Assembly: GCF_003259435.1 (NCBI RefSeq)
Contig: NZ_QLMA01000001.1
Location: 62,001 to 126,000, forward strand
Reading direction: 5' to 3'
Source: Chitinophaga dinghuensis
Lineage (GTDB): Bacteria; Bacteroidota; Bacteroidia; Chitinophagales; Chitinophagaceae
Length of the DNA stretch: 64,000 nt
Below are positions 26,934 to 35,639 of this stretch, piece by piece; the first letter of the stretch is position 1; every line of letters starts with the position of its first letter. The position numbers and the translations under genes were made by a program. A model generated the notes under the pieces. That model was not told the DNA's origin. It saw only the letters and a program-made list of their open reading frames with translations, and made no database searches.

Positions 26934-27515
26934 TCAGACAAGATAAACACTCAAGCTCCTGGCGCCCTGGGCGCCATGGACCAGTACTGCCCCAATATCA
27001 GCCGTGGCGGAAGGTCCCATCATAAAACAGCCATAGGCCGTATCTTCCAGAGAAACCTTCACATAGGCATCGTACATGTCCGCCACTAATTCCGTGGGCT
27101 TCAACAGTATCACCAGATGCTGGGAAAGAAAACCGAGGGCATTCACTACCAGGTCTTCCTCCGTTAACCACACCATACCATTTTCGGCTACGCCAAACCG
27201 AGCCCTGATAACGCCTACATCCACATCCGCCAGCTCATGAGGATTTTTTACCTGACGAATATCCCGGTTCCCTTTAATATCCGGAGTGGCAGAGCAGATC
27301 ACGCTGGCTTCTCCAAATTGTTGCTCCAGCAAAAACTGGGCTTCCCTTAAATCCTTCGGCAGAAAGAAGGTAGCTCCGGCATCTAGTAAGCGCTCTTCAA
27401 ATGCAGGTAACAGTTCAGTAATGGTTTTCTGAAAAACGGGTATCTGCGGATAGTCGATTTTTTCGGCCGGCAGATGATTACGCACGGCATCGAAAATTTG
27501 TTCACGTGGGTTCAT
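26934..27515 (-). CDS. lutC: LutC/YkgG-type LUD-domain protein of lactate oxidation
   Basis: LutC is the third part of the LutABC complex that oxidises L-lactate to pyruvate in the cytoplasm. The 193-residue protein has the LUD fold (LutC/YkgG), with the late segments WLTEEDLVVNALGFLSQHLV and AQGARSLSVYLV typical of the family. I place the start at 27515 (MNPREQIF), 25 bp after the lutB stop. A longer frame from 27629 would overlap the end of lutB and is not needed. Order lutA-lutB-lutC with short gaps shows one operon. Confidence 0.9.
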   Translation of the reverse strand: MNPREQIFDAVRNHLPAEKIDYPQIPVFQKTITELLPAFEERLLDAGATFFLPKDLREAQFLLEQQFGEASVICSATPDIKGNRDIRQVKNPHELADVDVGVIRARFGVAENGMVWLTEEDLVVNALGFLSQHLVILLKPTELVADMYDAYVKVSLEDTAYGCFMMGPSATADIGAVLVHGAQGARSLSVYLV

Positions 27516-27540
27516 CTCGAAAAGTTTTAATTGTAAACAG

Positions 27541-28950
27541 TTAAGGTTGTTGCTTGTCTTCCTGGTTTTGCTGTTTATTTTGTATAAACCACTCTCGAAA
27601 GGTCTGTTTGGCAAAATGTGGTAACTCACGGTGACGCCCCCACGGATTCAAAGCCCTGTTATACAGTAAAAAATGCGGGGTGATCTTTAATGCCGCACTG
27701 GCGGCAGTTTCTGCGCCATGAAATAAGTTGGGTCGCTCAAATATCTTACCTGCCGCGCTAAAGGCCAATCGCCTGCTGATAGGAAGGAATTTCTTCTCTG
27801 CCATCACTTTTCTCCACCGCAGAATCTGATCGCTGATATCAATCTTCACGGGGCAAACTTCAGTGCAGGAGCCGCAAAGCGTAGAATGGTAAGGCAACTC
27901 ACTATATTTGGATTCGTCAAAAGTAGGATCAAGTATAATGCCTATAGGACCGGAATAAGTGGCGCCATAGGAGAGACCGCCACTGCGGCGGTACACTGGG
28001 CAGGTATTCATACAGGCGCCACAACGTATGCATTTCAGGGAATGCCAGAAATCATCCATCCCCAATCGTTTGCTACGCCCGTTATCCGTAATAATGATAT
28101 GTAATTCTCCTCCTTTACGCGGGCCGCTGAAATGAGAGGTATATTGGGTGGCCAGCGTACCCAGGGCACTCCTGGATAATAGCCGGATAAACACGCCAAG
28201 GTCTTCTACTTTGGGCAATATTTTTTCAATTCCGATAGATGCGATATGCACTCGCGGAACAGCCGCTCCAATATCCGCATTGCCTTCGTTGGTACACACC
28301 ACAAAAGTGCCCGTTTCTGCAATGGCAAAGTTGGCGCCTGTCATACCTGCTCCGGCTTCCAGAAAGCGTTTGCGGGCATCCTGCCGCATGGCTTCATTCA
28401 AATAATGCGGATCTGTATTATTCGGATCAGTACCAATAGCTTTGGAGAAAATCTGTGCAATGTCTGCCGCCGTTTTATGAATAGCAGGCATCACAATATG
28501 GCTGGGAGGTTGATTATCCAGTTGCTGGATACGCTCGCCTAAGTCCGACTCCGTGACAGTAATACCGCGGGTTTCGAGGAACTGCGTCATGCCACATTCT
28601 TCCTGTAGCATCGACTTACTTTTAATAATGGAAGAGATTTTGCGCTCATTCAGGATGTTCCAAACATGCTGGTTATGTTCCGCCGCATCTCTTGCCCAGT
28701 AAACCTTTGCGCCTCTTTTGATAGCATTGGCTTCAAACTGTTCCAGGTATTTATCCAGATGCGTGAGCGTATGTTCTTTTATCAGCGAAGCGATGGTACG
28801 GAGATCTTCCCATTCTGGTATCGCTTTCGCAGCAGCATCCCGCTTCATGCGGGCAGCCCACAGGTTCCGGTCATGCGCCGGTTCATGGATATCGTCCTGA
28901 TCAATGAATGCAGCGGCGTTGGCTGCAGGATCTACACGTTTTGCTGCCAT
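27541..28950 (-). CDS. lutB: LutB-type iron-sulfur protein of lactate oxidation
   Basis: LutB is the central subunit, with an N-terminal LUD-like domain (about 60-300) and a C-terminal ferredoxin-type part. Two cysteine clusters for [4Fe-4S] centres are visible: CIRCGACMNTCPVY (about 312-325) and CGSCTEVCPVKID (about 362-374). At 469 residues it is full length. It starts 10 bp after lutA and precedes lutC, as in the standard lactate-utilisation operon. The complex passes electrons from lactate to the respiratory chain. It is cytoplasmic or attached to the inner membrane face. Confidence 0.95.
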   Translation of the reverse strand: MAAKRVDPAANAAAFIDQDDIHEPAHDRNLWAARMKRDAAAKAIPEWEDLRTIASLIKEHTLTHLDKYLEQFEANAIKRGAKVYWARDAAEHNQHVWNILNERKISSIIKSKSMLQEECGMTQFLETRGITVTESDLGERIQQLDNQPPSHIVMPAIHKTAADIAQIFSKAIGTDPNNTDPHYLNEAMRQDARKRFLEAGAGMTGANFAIAETGTFVVCTNEGNADIGAAVPRVHIASIGIEKILPKVEDLGVFIRLLSRSALGTLATQYTSHFSGPRKGGELHIIITDNGRSKRLGMDDFWHSLKCIRCGACMNTCPVYRRSGGLSYGATYSGPIGIILDPTFDESKYSELPYHSTLCGSCTEVCPVKIDISDQILRWRKVMAEKKFLPISRRLAFSAAGKIFERPNLFHGAETAASAALKITPHFLLYNRALNPWGRHRELPHFAKQTFREWFIQNKQQNQEDKQQP

Positions 28951-28960
28951 AAAAAATGGA

Positions 28961-29704
28961 TTAAAATGGTCCTCCGTTTAATACCTGTGCGATATGTATG
29001 AATTTCAGATCTATGCCTGCTTTTCTGGCAATGCCTTGCTGATGCATCAGGCAAGACATATCTGGAGATATAATAAATTCCGCCTCATTCCGGACATAAT
29101 CATGTACTCTGTCCAATCCCATTCTGGCACTGACAGCTTCATCTGTCACACAGAAGGTGCCGCCAAATCCACAGCATTCATCCGGGCGATCCAATGATAC
29201 GAGTTCCAATCCTTCTACCATTCGCAGGAGATGCTCGCTTTTGTTGAAATATGGCGCCATATGCTCTGATGGTTGTGCAATATGTAGTCCACGGATAGCG
29301 CTGCAACTGTTATGCAAGGAGGCTTTATATCGGAAATACGCCCATGGGAAGGCTTTCACGCGTAATACATCATGTAGGAATTCCACCAGTTCCCAGGTAT
29401 TTGCGCGTACTGTTTTCACTTCATCCGTTTGGGGAATCGCATCAAAATGTTGCTTCACATGCTTCACGCAACTGCCGGCTGGCCCAACGATATAATCATA
29501 GCCAGAAAAGTTCTCTACGAATAACTTTTCTGCGGCGGCGGAATTTGCCTGGTCTCCTTCATTCGCCATGGGCTGACCACAGCAGGTTTGATGCAGCGGA
29601 TAATCCACTTCTACTCCGAAACGTTGCAACAGCTCATAAGTAGCTATGCCAGCTTCAGGATAAATAGCGTCGATGTAGCAAGGTATAAATAAGGCGACTC
29701 TCAT
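28961..29704 (-). CDS. lutA: LutA-type iron-sulfur protein (cysteine-rich CCG domains)
   Basis: LutA is the first gene of the lactate oxidation operon. It carries two CCG-type domains that bind an unusual iron-sulfur centre, with motifs QTCCGQPMANEGD (about 47-60) and ECCGFGGTFCVTD (about 180-193). I choose the start at 29704 (MRVALFIPCYID), the usual LutA N-terminus. The longer frame to 29785 would run through a strong terminator hairpin and add a non-conserved lead. The 247-residue length fits the family. A promoter between the terminator (29773) and 29704 is expected but not identified. Confidence 0.93.
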   Translation of the reverse strand: MRVALFIPCYIDAIYPEAGIATYELLQRFGVEVDYPLHQTCCGQPMANEGDQANSAAAEKLFVENFSGYDYIVGPAGSCVKHVKQHFDAIPQTDEVKTVRANTWELVEFLHDVLRVKAFPWAYFRYKASLHNSCSAIRGLHIAQPSEHMAPYFNKSEHLLRMVEGLELVSLDRPDECCGFGGTFCVTDEAVSARMGLDRVHDYVRNEAEFIISPDMSCLMHQQGIARKAGIDLKFIHIAQVLNGGPF

Positions 29705-29761
29705 ACGTAGCGCGGGTAAAAGTCCGCCTTTGATTAACATCTCAGGCCATAATTTGTTGAC

Positions 29762-29804
29762 CTTAAAAATGCGAAGGGGAATCATCCACAGATGATTCCC
29801 CTTC
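29762..29804 (-). terminator. Intrinsic terminator of the SDR gene
   Basis: A perfect 14-bp stem (29773-29786 with 29791-29804) around CACA, followed on the minus strand by GCATTTTTAAGG. It separates the SDR transcript from the lutABC operon. Confidence 0.87.
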
Positions 29805-29826
29805 GGGTATAACGAGGTAGTTTTGA

Positions 29827-30612
29827 TTACATGACTGGCGTCTTGCCACCATCTACTGCGATACTGGTACCCGATATATAAGAGGCAGCAGGTGATGCCA
29901 GAAAAGCAGCCAGGGCAGCGATTTCCTTTGGTTCTCCAAAACGTTTCATGGGAATTTCATTCAACCATTCATTGGAAACTGTTTCCGGAGTAACCTTGCG
30001 TTGTTTGGCGGAAGTTTCGAAGAGCGTAGTTAACCTGGCTGTATTCGTGGAACCTGGCAATACGTTATTCACCGTAATACCATGCGGCGCTACTTCTGTG
30101 GCCAGGGTTTTAGCCCAGGAGGCCACTGCCCAGCGAATCGTATTGGAAACGCCCAGATTCCTGAGCGGCATTTTTACAGATGTACTGATGATATTGATAA
30201 TGCGGCCGTATCCTGCTGTAATCATGCCTGGTACCAATGCTTGCGCAAGTACCTGGTTACAGAGCAGATGTTGTTCAAAAGCATCCGCAAAAGCCCGGGT
30301 TTCTGCATCGAGAATTGGACCTGCAGCCGGACCTCCGGTATTGTTGATCAAAATATGTACAGGTGTGGTGGAGGCCAGATCGTTCGCCACACTGATCACT
30401 TCATTGATGTCTGAAAAATTGGCTATTTCAAAACGGTGTTTCTGGCCGTGCCCGCTGTGAAGCTGTGCCAGGGCTGCCTGTAAGCGCTCTTCATTTCTGG
30501 CGAGCAAAATACAGTTGGCGCCCAACAATGATAGTTCAATAGCGGTAGCCAGCCCTATTCCCTGTGAGCTGCCGCATATCAGCGCAGTTTTTCCTTTTAG
30601 TGAAAGATCCAT
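29827..30612 (-). CDS. SDR-family oxidoreductase with altered YxxxK active site
   Basis: This 261-residue protein has the Rossmann fold of short-chain dehydrogenases, with the cofactor motif CGSSQGIG (13-20), NNTGGP (90-95) and a C-terminal ISGTSIAVDGG (247-257). The active-site serine is likely Ser143 or Ser145 (NIISTSV), but the expected Tyr-x-x-x-Lys is replaced: the region reads LGVSNTIRWAV (153-163), with Arg160 where Lys is expected and Ser156/Asn157 where Tyr is expected. I recall a subgroup with this SNTIR motif annotated as 3-oxoacyl-ACP-reductase-like, so it may be a real variant. Whether it is an active dehydrogenase is open. Confidence 0.9.
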   Translation of the reverse strand: MDLSLKGKTALICGSSQGIGLATAIELSLLGANCILLARNEERLQAALAQLHSGHGQKHRFEIANFSDINEVISVANDLASTTPVHILINNTGGPAAGPILDAETRAFADAFEQHLLCNQVLAQALVPGMITAGYGRIINIISTSVKMPLRNLGVSNTIRWAVASWAKTLATEVAPHGITVNNVLPGSTNTARLTTLFETSAKQRKVTPETVSNEWLNEIPMKRFGEPKEIAALAAFLASPAASYISGTSIAVDGGKTPVM

Positions 30613-30649
30613 ATAACCTGTTATTTGCTACTAATGTAACAATTACTGC

Positions 30650-31774
30650 TTACACTCTGATATAGATCCGTTTTCTGTCCAGTATAAAACCAACCAGCCA
30701 ACACAGCAGCATAAAACTGAGCGAGAATAACAACGACCCAAATTTACCGGGAGAAATCGCCTGGAAGAATCCGTTTACCAACGTATAGGCGCTACCGTTA
30801 TCCACCAGGAAAAAGTATAAGAGAATCGCCAGAATTTCCGATAAAAGGTATAAAAACAGGGGATTTTTGCCAAAAACAGTAAAAAATCCTGTTCCGAAAG
30901 TCCACTGTAAGATGTCAATAATATAGATTAAAAAGGCAATGATCAGTAAATCAATCCCCACCGTAAGGAATACATAGGAGCTGGTCCACAGTTTCTTATT
31001 GATAGGAAAAGTGGTATTCCACAGGAGGGCAACCAGGATGCAACAGCTCCCCGCGAGGAGGAGCGTACCGATTCCTTTCAGCGACTTGCCATCTCTCTGG
31101 ATATACATTCCTGCGTAATATCCTGCTATTACATTTACAATGGCAGGGAAGGTACTGAGCAATCCTTCCGGATCAAAAGGAACGCCTTCTCCATGATAAA
31201 GATGGCTATCACCCAACAACCAATGATCCAATGCCAGACCAGCATTTCCCTGGAGGGTATACTGTTCTCCCGGCGTGCCGCAAAACCAGAGAATGGCCCA
31301 ATAGCCAAGCAGCAACAGGGCGCTGACCGTCCAAACCACCCTGCTGTTGAAATAGTAAATCAGCAAGGAAGCAAAGCAATAACACAATGCAATACGTTGT
31401 AATACGCCAAAGACACGGGTATACGAAAATGGCGTGAATGCCAGTCCGCTGCCATCAGTGGCATGATGTACAAACGGAAACCAGTACATCAGAAAACCCA
31501 GTAGAAAGATGATGGCAGTACGTTTGAATATTTTGCCGAGCACTGCGCCCTGTGTTAAGGTGGAAAACTTCTTCATACTAAAGCTCATGGCATTTCCAAC
31601 GGCAAACAGAAAGGAAGGAAAAACGAGATCGGTAGGTGTAAACCCATGCCAGGCGGCATGTTCCAATGGCGCATATACGCCCCCGGTTCCCCCGGTATTC
31701 ACAATGATCATAAAACATATAGTGAGCCCACGGAAAACATCCAGTGGCAGGAAGCGTTGGGTTGTCTGTGACAT
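30650..31774 (-). CDS. NagX/HGSNAT-like integral membrane acyltransferase (DUF5009)
   Basis: This is a polytopic inner-membrane protein (about 10 helices, 374 residues) of the family that includes human heparan-alpha-glucosaminide N-acetyltransferase and bacterial NagX. The N-terminal signature LDVFRGLTICFMIIVNTGG is followed by YAPLEHAAWHGFTPTDLVFP, where the conserved His is the likely acetyl carrier. I choose Met at 31774 (MSQTTQRF), because the extra 25 residues from 31849 are not typical. It ends 37 bp upstream of the SDR gene and could share its transcript. NagX-type proteins occur near amino-sugar genes, but none is adjacent here. Confidence 0.9.
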   Translation of the reverse strand: MSQTTQRFLPLDVFRGLTICFMIIVNTGGTGGVYAPLEHAAWHGFTPTDLVFPSFLFAVGNAMSFSMKKFSTLTQGAVLGKIFKRTAIIFLLGFLMYWFPFVHHATDGSGLAFTPFSYTRVFGVLQRIALCYCFASLLIYYFNSRVVWTVSALLLLGYWAILWFCGTPGEQYTLQGNAGLALDHWLLGDSHLYHGEGVPFDPEGLLSTFPAIVNVIAGYYAGMYIQRDGKSLKGIGTLLLAGSCCILVALLWNTTFPINKKLWTSSYVFLTVGIDLLIIAFLIYIIDILQWTFGTGFFTVFGKNPLFLYLLSEILAILLYFFLVDNGSAYTLVNGFFQAISPGKFGSLLFSLSFMLLCWLVGFILDRKRIYIRV

Positions 31775-31937
31775 AGACCAATTTTGGTTGATAAGATAGT
31801 AAGGATTGAGAGACGTATTAAATATAAAAAGCAATCCTTCAAAAAACAATAGACCGCCGAAAAAAGGACATACAACGAATTTTCAATTTGTTTATTTTTA
31901 GTGAGATGCCGCTACGGCCAACTTAAAACGCTACGTT

Positions 31938-32999
31938 ATGCAGAAAACTCTTATCCTCTTCACAAGCTTGTTTGTACTGCTGTTGAGCGCCTGCTCGCAG
32001 GAAAGACCAGTATGGACATTGAAAAAGGCCAACGACTGGTATGCTGCCAGGGGTTGGATGAGCGGCGTGGATTTTATTCCCAGTTCCGCAGTTAATCAAT
32101 TGGAAATGTGGCAGGCAGCTACTTTTGATTCTGCCGGAATAGACCGGGAGCTGGACTTTGCGGCCGGCCTCGGATTTAATGCAGTACGTGTCTATCTACA
32201 TCATCTCCCATGGGTGGAGGATGCTACCGGCTTCAAAAAACGCATGGATACATACCTTTCCATCGCCAACAGCCATAAAATAGGGACCATTTTCGTCTTC
32301 TTTGACGATTGTTGGAATGATTATCCACATAGTGGTCAGCAGCCCGCTCCTAAGCCCGGCATCCATAACTCCGGCTGGGTCAGAGATCCTGGGTCCGCGA
32401 TTTTCCACAGCGCTCATATGATAGATACCCTGGAGTCTTATGTGAAAGATGTGTTGGGAACCTTTAAGGATGATAAACGCATTATTATGTGGGATCTTTA
32501 TAATGAGCCAGGAAACAGCGGCTATGGAGATTCCAGCAGGAATCTACTGACACAGGCTTTTCGTTGGGGGCGACAGGTAAATCCTGTACAGCCGCTGACT
32601 TCTGGTGTCTGGGCGCCAGCATTAGTCAATCTCAATAAGCTCCAGCTGGAAAAATCAGATATCATTACTTATCATAACTACCAGAATGAACGTTCTCACC
32701 AGGGAACGATCGATTCCCTGCGCAAATTCGGACGTCCGTTGATTTGTACAGAGTATATGGCCCGTACGCATGGTAGCCGGTTTGAGAATATTCTCCCGAT
32801 GTTGAAAGATGAAAAGGTAGGGGCCATCAGTTGGGGATTGGTTGATGGGAAGACGAACACCAAATATGCCTGGAATGACCCCATTCCAAGTGGAGAGGAG
32901 CCCAAAGTATGGTTCCATGACATCCTGCATAAAAACGGATTCCCCTATGATAGTGCAGAAGTTCGCCTGATTAAAGAAGTAAACGGGGTAAAACAGTAA
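31938..32999 (+). CDS. Glycoside hydrolase family 5-like lipoprotein
   Basis: This 353-residue surface or periplasmic lipoprotein (Cys19, LLLSACSQ) has the TIM-barrel catalytic domain of clan GH-A, most like GH5. The acid/base is Glu190 in WDLYNEPGN and the nucleophile is Glu272 in ICTEYMA, the expected two-glutamate pair. GH5 enzymes cut beta-1,4-linked glucans, mannans or related chains by a retaining mechanism; the exact substrate is not readable. It is divergent from the membrane acyltransferase and has its own terminator at 33029. No SusCD pair is adjacent. Confidence 0.88.
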   Translation: MQKTLILFTSLFVLLLSACSQERPVWTLKKANDWYAARGWMSGVDFIPSSAVNQLEMWQAATFDSAGIDRELDFAAGLGFNAVRVYLHHLPWVEDATGFKKRMDTYLSIANSHKIGTIFVFFDDCWNDYPHSGQQPAPKPGIHNSGWVRDPGSAIFHSAHMIDTLESYVKDVLGTFKDDKRIIMWDLYNEPGNSGYGDSSRNLLTQAFRWGRQVNPVQPLTSGVWAPALVNLNKLQLEKSDIITYHNYQNERSHQGTIDSLRKFGRPLICTEYMARTHGSRFENILPMLKDEKVGAISWGLVDGKTNTKYAWNDPIPSGEEPKVWFHDILHKNGFPYDSAEVRLIKEVNGVKQ

Positions 33000-33028
33000 A
33001 CGCCCCTAAAGGCAGCTATTATACCAAT

Positions 33029-33062
33029 AAAAAAGACGACATCGAAGATGTCGTCTTTTTTA
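33029..33062. terminator. Bidirectional intrinsic terminator
   Basis: GACGACATC (33035-33043) pairs with GATGTCGTC (33047-33055), flanked by A- and T-runs. It serves the convergent GH5 and YitT genes. Confidence 0.9.
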
Positions 33063-33077
33063 TTGTAGCATTTACCA

Positions 33078-33908
33078 TTACATGGAAAATCCTCTTCCCA
33101 GTACCTCATGTACTTCATGAATTACTAAGAAAGCCTCCGCATCTGTTTCCTGCACAAGTGATTTCAATCGCATCAGTTCCTGTTTACCTATCACTACATA
33201 GAGCACCTCTTTGGGCGCTTTCGTATAGGCGCCATGGCCATGCAGCACCGTACAGCCTCTTTTCAGCTCGCTGGTAATGCGGTCTGCGATCTTCTCCGGC
33301 TGCTGGGAAATGATGGTGATGGCACGTTTGGTATTCAGACCATCCACAATGAAATCCACTGTTCTGGCCCCGATGTACACAGCAATAAAGGTATACATGG
33401 TCTTTTCGATACCAATAATAGAGGAGGATATTAAAATAACAACGATGTCGAAAATCAGCATGGAGTTCCCTAAAGACATCCCAGTGAGCTTATTGACGAG
33501 TCGCGCCAAGATGGCGGAACCGCCGGTGGTACCTCCGGAAAGGAATACCAGCCCAATCCCGATACCCACGAGTAAACCAGCGAAGATGGCTGCCAGCAGT
33601 GTATTTTGCGTAATAGGAATGAGTGGATGTTCGGTGAGATACAGGAACAGGGAGCAGAAAATAACCCCCAATACGGTGTAGAGCATGGTCCTTTTATCCA
33701 GGACCTTATAGCCCACTACGAATAGTATAATGTTGGCGATCAGGTTCGTGATGCCCGGCGACCAGCCAAAATAGTAATATGTTACGATGGTAAGACCTAT
33801 TACCCCGCCCTCAGAGAGCTTGTTGGGGATGGCCAGATAGTTAATGCCCACAGCAAAGATGAAAGCACCTAAAATGATGAGCAGGAGATTTTTCACATGT
33901 TCTTTCAT
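33078..33908 (-). CDS. YitT-family membrane protein with DUF2179 domain
   Basis: This 276-residue inner-membrane protein has about five or six helices (for example near 10-28, 55-72, 80-97, 110-130, 150-170) and a soluble C-terminal DUF2179 domain (about 215-270, containing GCTVLHGHGAYTKAPKEVLY). Function is not established; transport or efflux has been proposed for relatives. The glycine-rich LSGGTTGGSAILARL (about 123-137) matches the family. It is monocistronic and divergent from the structured non-coding stretch at 34.0-34.65 kb. Confidence 0.92.
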   Translation of the reverse strand: MKEHVKNLLLIILGAFIFAVGINYLAIPNKLSEGGVIGLTIVTYYYFGWSPGITNLIANIILFVVGYKVLDKRTMLYTVLGVIFCSLFLYLTEHPLIPITQNTLLAAIFAGLLVGIGIGLVFLSGGTTGGSAILARLVNKLTGMSLGNSMLIFDIVVILISSSIIGIEKTMYTFIAVYIGARTVDFIVDGLNTKRAITIISQQPEKIADRITSELKRGCTVLHGHGAYTKAPKEVLYVVIGKQELMRLKSLVQETDAEAFLVIHEVHEVLGRGFSM

Positions 33909-34002
33909 GCCGCAAAATTATAGCATTTTAAAGCAACCCGTAAAGTATTACTGCCGGGGAATTGTTACCAGGAAATTATTTTTTAAAAAAATCGAATATC
34001 TG

Positions 34003-34051
34003 TTTGGAAATATTAAAAGCCGATGTATATTTGTCTACCAATTCGGTAGAC
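34003..34051 (+). promoter_or_regulatory. Bacteroidota-type promoter with operator-like palindrome
   Basis: TTTG (34003-34006), a 19-bp spacer and TATATTTG (34026-34033) match the Bacteroidota consensus exactly. The start site should lie near 34040, inside GTCTACC-AATTC-GGTAGAC (34033-34051), a perfect 7-bp inverted repeat resembling TetR-family operators. A repressor bound there would block initiation. The transcript would run toward tonB through the structured stretch described next. Confidence 0.72.
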
Positions 34052-34650
34052 TAATATCATCTCACTGCATCTTGAGCCACCAGCAAGGAGCTGTGCCAGT
34101 TTAAAACTAAATGTGTAAAAGTATACACTATGAAACAGCACAACCTGACAAGTGGCAAGCGTATAAAAGCGCTGTTATCCAATCAATATACCTGTTCCCG
34201 TTATCCATCGGCAAGTCTTTACAGTTGTTGCTGTAGCTGCTGAAGGAAAAGCTTTTGCGTTCTGTAAGCTGTAAATAGAATGCCTGGCGTGGTTCGCGGG
34301 GACGGTATGCTGCAAATTTATTGGTGGTAAATTCTCAGTATCGTATCTCCCCGCAGCTACCCGGCATTTATAGAAAGTTACAAAAATTTTTTCCATTTAA
34401 TAAGTATCAGACACGGTTCTACGAGGCATTGCCGCGAACATACTGGTGGGGTTTGCTGGCGGTGACCTCGTGAACTGTTTGTCAATTATCCTCTTCAGAA
34501 GGTTACATCAAAATATAACTGCGAACAATGAACCTAACGTGTATGTATATACGTTTTTCGGAAAGCCTAATAAATTAAGGAACCACCTGCTTTCAGGTTA
34601 GGTACCCCAGTGCCAGCAAGTCCCGGTCCAAGACCGGGACTTCTATTTTC
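34040..34650 (+). ncRNA. Candidate structured transcript or long 5' leader upstream of tonB
   Basis: A sharp promoter leads into about 600 bp without a credible gene but with a series of long hairpins. Hairpin A (34279-34368) stacks AATGCC/GGCATT, GCGGGGA/TCCCCGC (7 bp), CTG/CAG and AATTTA/TAAATT. Hairpin B (34421-34471) pairs ACGAGG/CCTCGT and CCGC/GCGG. Pairing C joins ACCTAAC (34532-34538) to GTTAGGT (34597-34603). An 11-bp terminator-like hairpin ends it. I checked by eye for tmRNA, RNase P, SRP RNA and common riboswitch motifs and saw none. It could be a free RNA, a regulated leader, or chance palindromes. A 37-codon frame at 34130 is unlikely to be a gene. Confidence 0.35.
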
Positions 34651-34657
34651 TATACTT
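34618..34657 (+). terminator. Terminator-like hairpin between the structured stretch and tonB
   Basis: AAGTCCCGGTC (34618-34628) pairs perfectly with GACCGGGACTT (34632-34642) around CAA, followed by CTATTTTCTATACTTTT. It lies 34-49 bp ahead of tonB. It could end a separate RNA or act as an attenuator for tonB. Confidence 0.7.
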
Positions 34658-34690
34658 TTCAAGCCCTCAAAAAAATTTTAAGAAACTTTT

Positions 34691-35569
34691 ATGGAAAATG
34701 ATTTTCTGCCTCATCTAGTAGAAAAGCCATTCGCCATGAACTCAACTAAAATCAGAGGGGATGAATTTCTTGACATCCTCTTCACCGGAAGAAACAAGGA
34801 CTATGGTGCTTATGAATTAAGAAGCAAATACGATAACCGCGTACGTAATGCTATTATTTGCACCGCTTCCTTAGCTTTATTACTTGTAGGCGGCTATGTT
34901 GCAAACAACTCCTGGGCTGCAGACAAAGGAGACCTGAAACCTTTTGTGTATAAGCCTATTCAGCCAATCGATGCTATCATAGAACAGCCTCGTTCTACGC
35001 CGCCGCCACCACCGCCGCCGGTAGCGCAAACACCGCCACCAGCTGCGCCTACATCCAAGTTTGTTGCCCCCAAAGTGACATCAGATGATGAGGCTAATGA
35101 AGAGATTCCACCCGTGGAAGAATTAAGACATAATGCGGTTGGATTCAAAAGCCAGGATGGCGTAGAAGGTGGTGCTGATATCCCAGCAGAATTAGCAGGT
35201 GCAGGAACTACTGGGGTAGTTACATTGGCGGTACCTCCTGAAAAGGAAACACCATTTACGGTAGTGGAAATCATGCCTGAATTTCCTGGAGGATTAGACG
35301 CATTGGGCCGCTATTTACAAAGGAATATGCGTTACCCTGATGCTGCAAGAGAGAATGGTATTTATGGAACAGTACCTGTTCAGTTTGTAGTAGACAGAGA
35401 TGGTACTATCCAGGAAGTGAAAGTGATTGGCGCACGTAAAGGAGGAGGACTGGAAGAGGAAGCCATGCGTGTGATAAAAAGCATGCCCAAATGGAGACCA
35501 GGCCGCCAGGGAGGCCGTAATGTACCTGTGTACTTTACTATTCCTGTTAAATTTCAACTGGACAATTGA
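34691..35569 (+). CDS. TonB-family energy transducer
   Basis: TonB proteins carry energy from the inner membrane to outer-membrane transporters such as the two SusC proteins of this window. The 292-residue protein has an N-terminal cytoplasmic part with the LFTGRNKDYGAYELR motif common in Bacteroidota TonB, one membrane helix (about 53-74), a proline-rich periplasmic spacer (about 95-122) and a C-terminal TonB domain (about 200-290, with MPEFPGGLDALGRYL and PVYFTIPVKF). No exbB or exbD gene is adjacent. Met16 (34736) is a plausible alternative start. A strong terminator follows. Confidence 0.93.
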   Translation: MENDFLPHLVEKPFAMNSTKIRGDEFLDILFTGRNKDYGAYELRSKYDNRVRNAIICTASLALLLVGGYVANNSWAADKGDLKPFVYKPIQPIDAIIEQPRSTPPPPPPPVAQTPPPAAPTSKFVAPKVTSDDEANEEIPPVEELRHNAVGFKSQDGVEGGADIPAELAGAGTTGVVTLAVPPEKETPFTVVEIMPEFPGGLDALGRYLQRNMRYPDAARENGIYGTVPVQFVVDRDGTIQEVKVIGARKGGGLEEEAMRVIKSMPKWRPGRQGGRNVPVYFTIPVKFQLDN

Positions 35570-35639
35570 TGATCATCAGTAGCAAAATCTGCATGTAACT
35601 TTCCTTCCGCCAGAAGCCTGTTGCATACACTAAAATCAA

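Noticed and set aside
34130-34243. 37-codon frame (start MKQHNLTSGK, end YSCCCSC) after the 34-kb promoter
   Set aside because: It lacks a clear ribosome-binding site and recognisable family, and the cysteine-rich end looks like chance reading of GCTG-type repeats. Not impossible as a leader peptide, so noted only here.
34040-34650. tmRNA, RNase P RNA, SRP RNA or a common riboswitch
   Set aside because: None of the hallmark motifs I know (tmRNA acceptor ends, an ALAA-type tag, RNase P core GAGGAAAGTCC, SRP tetraloop region, TPP or cobalamin boxes) is present.
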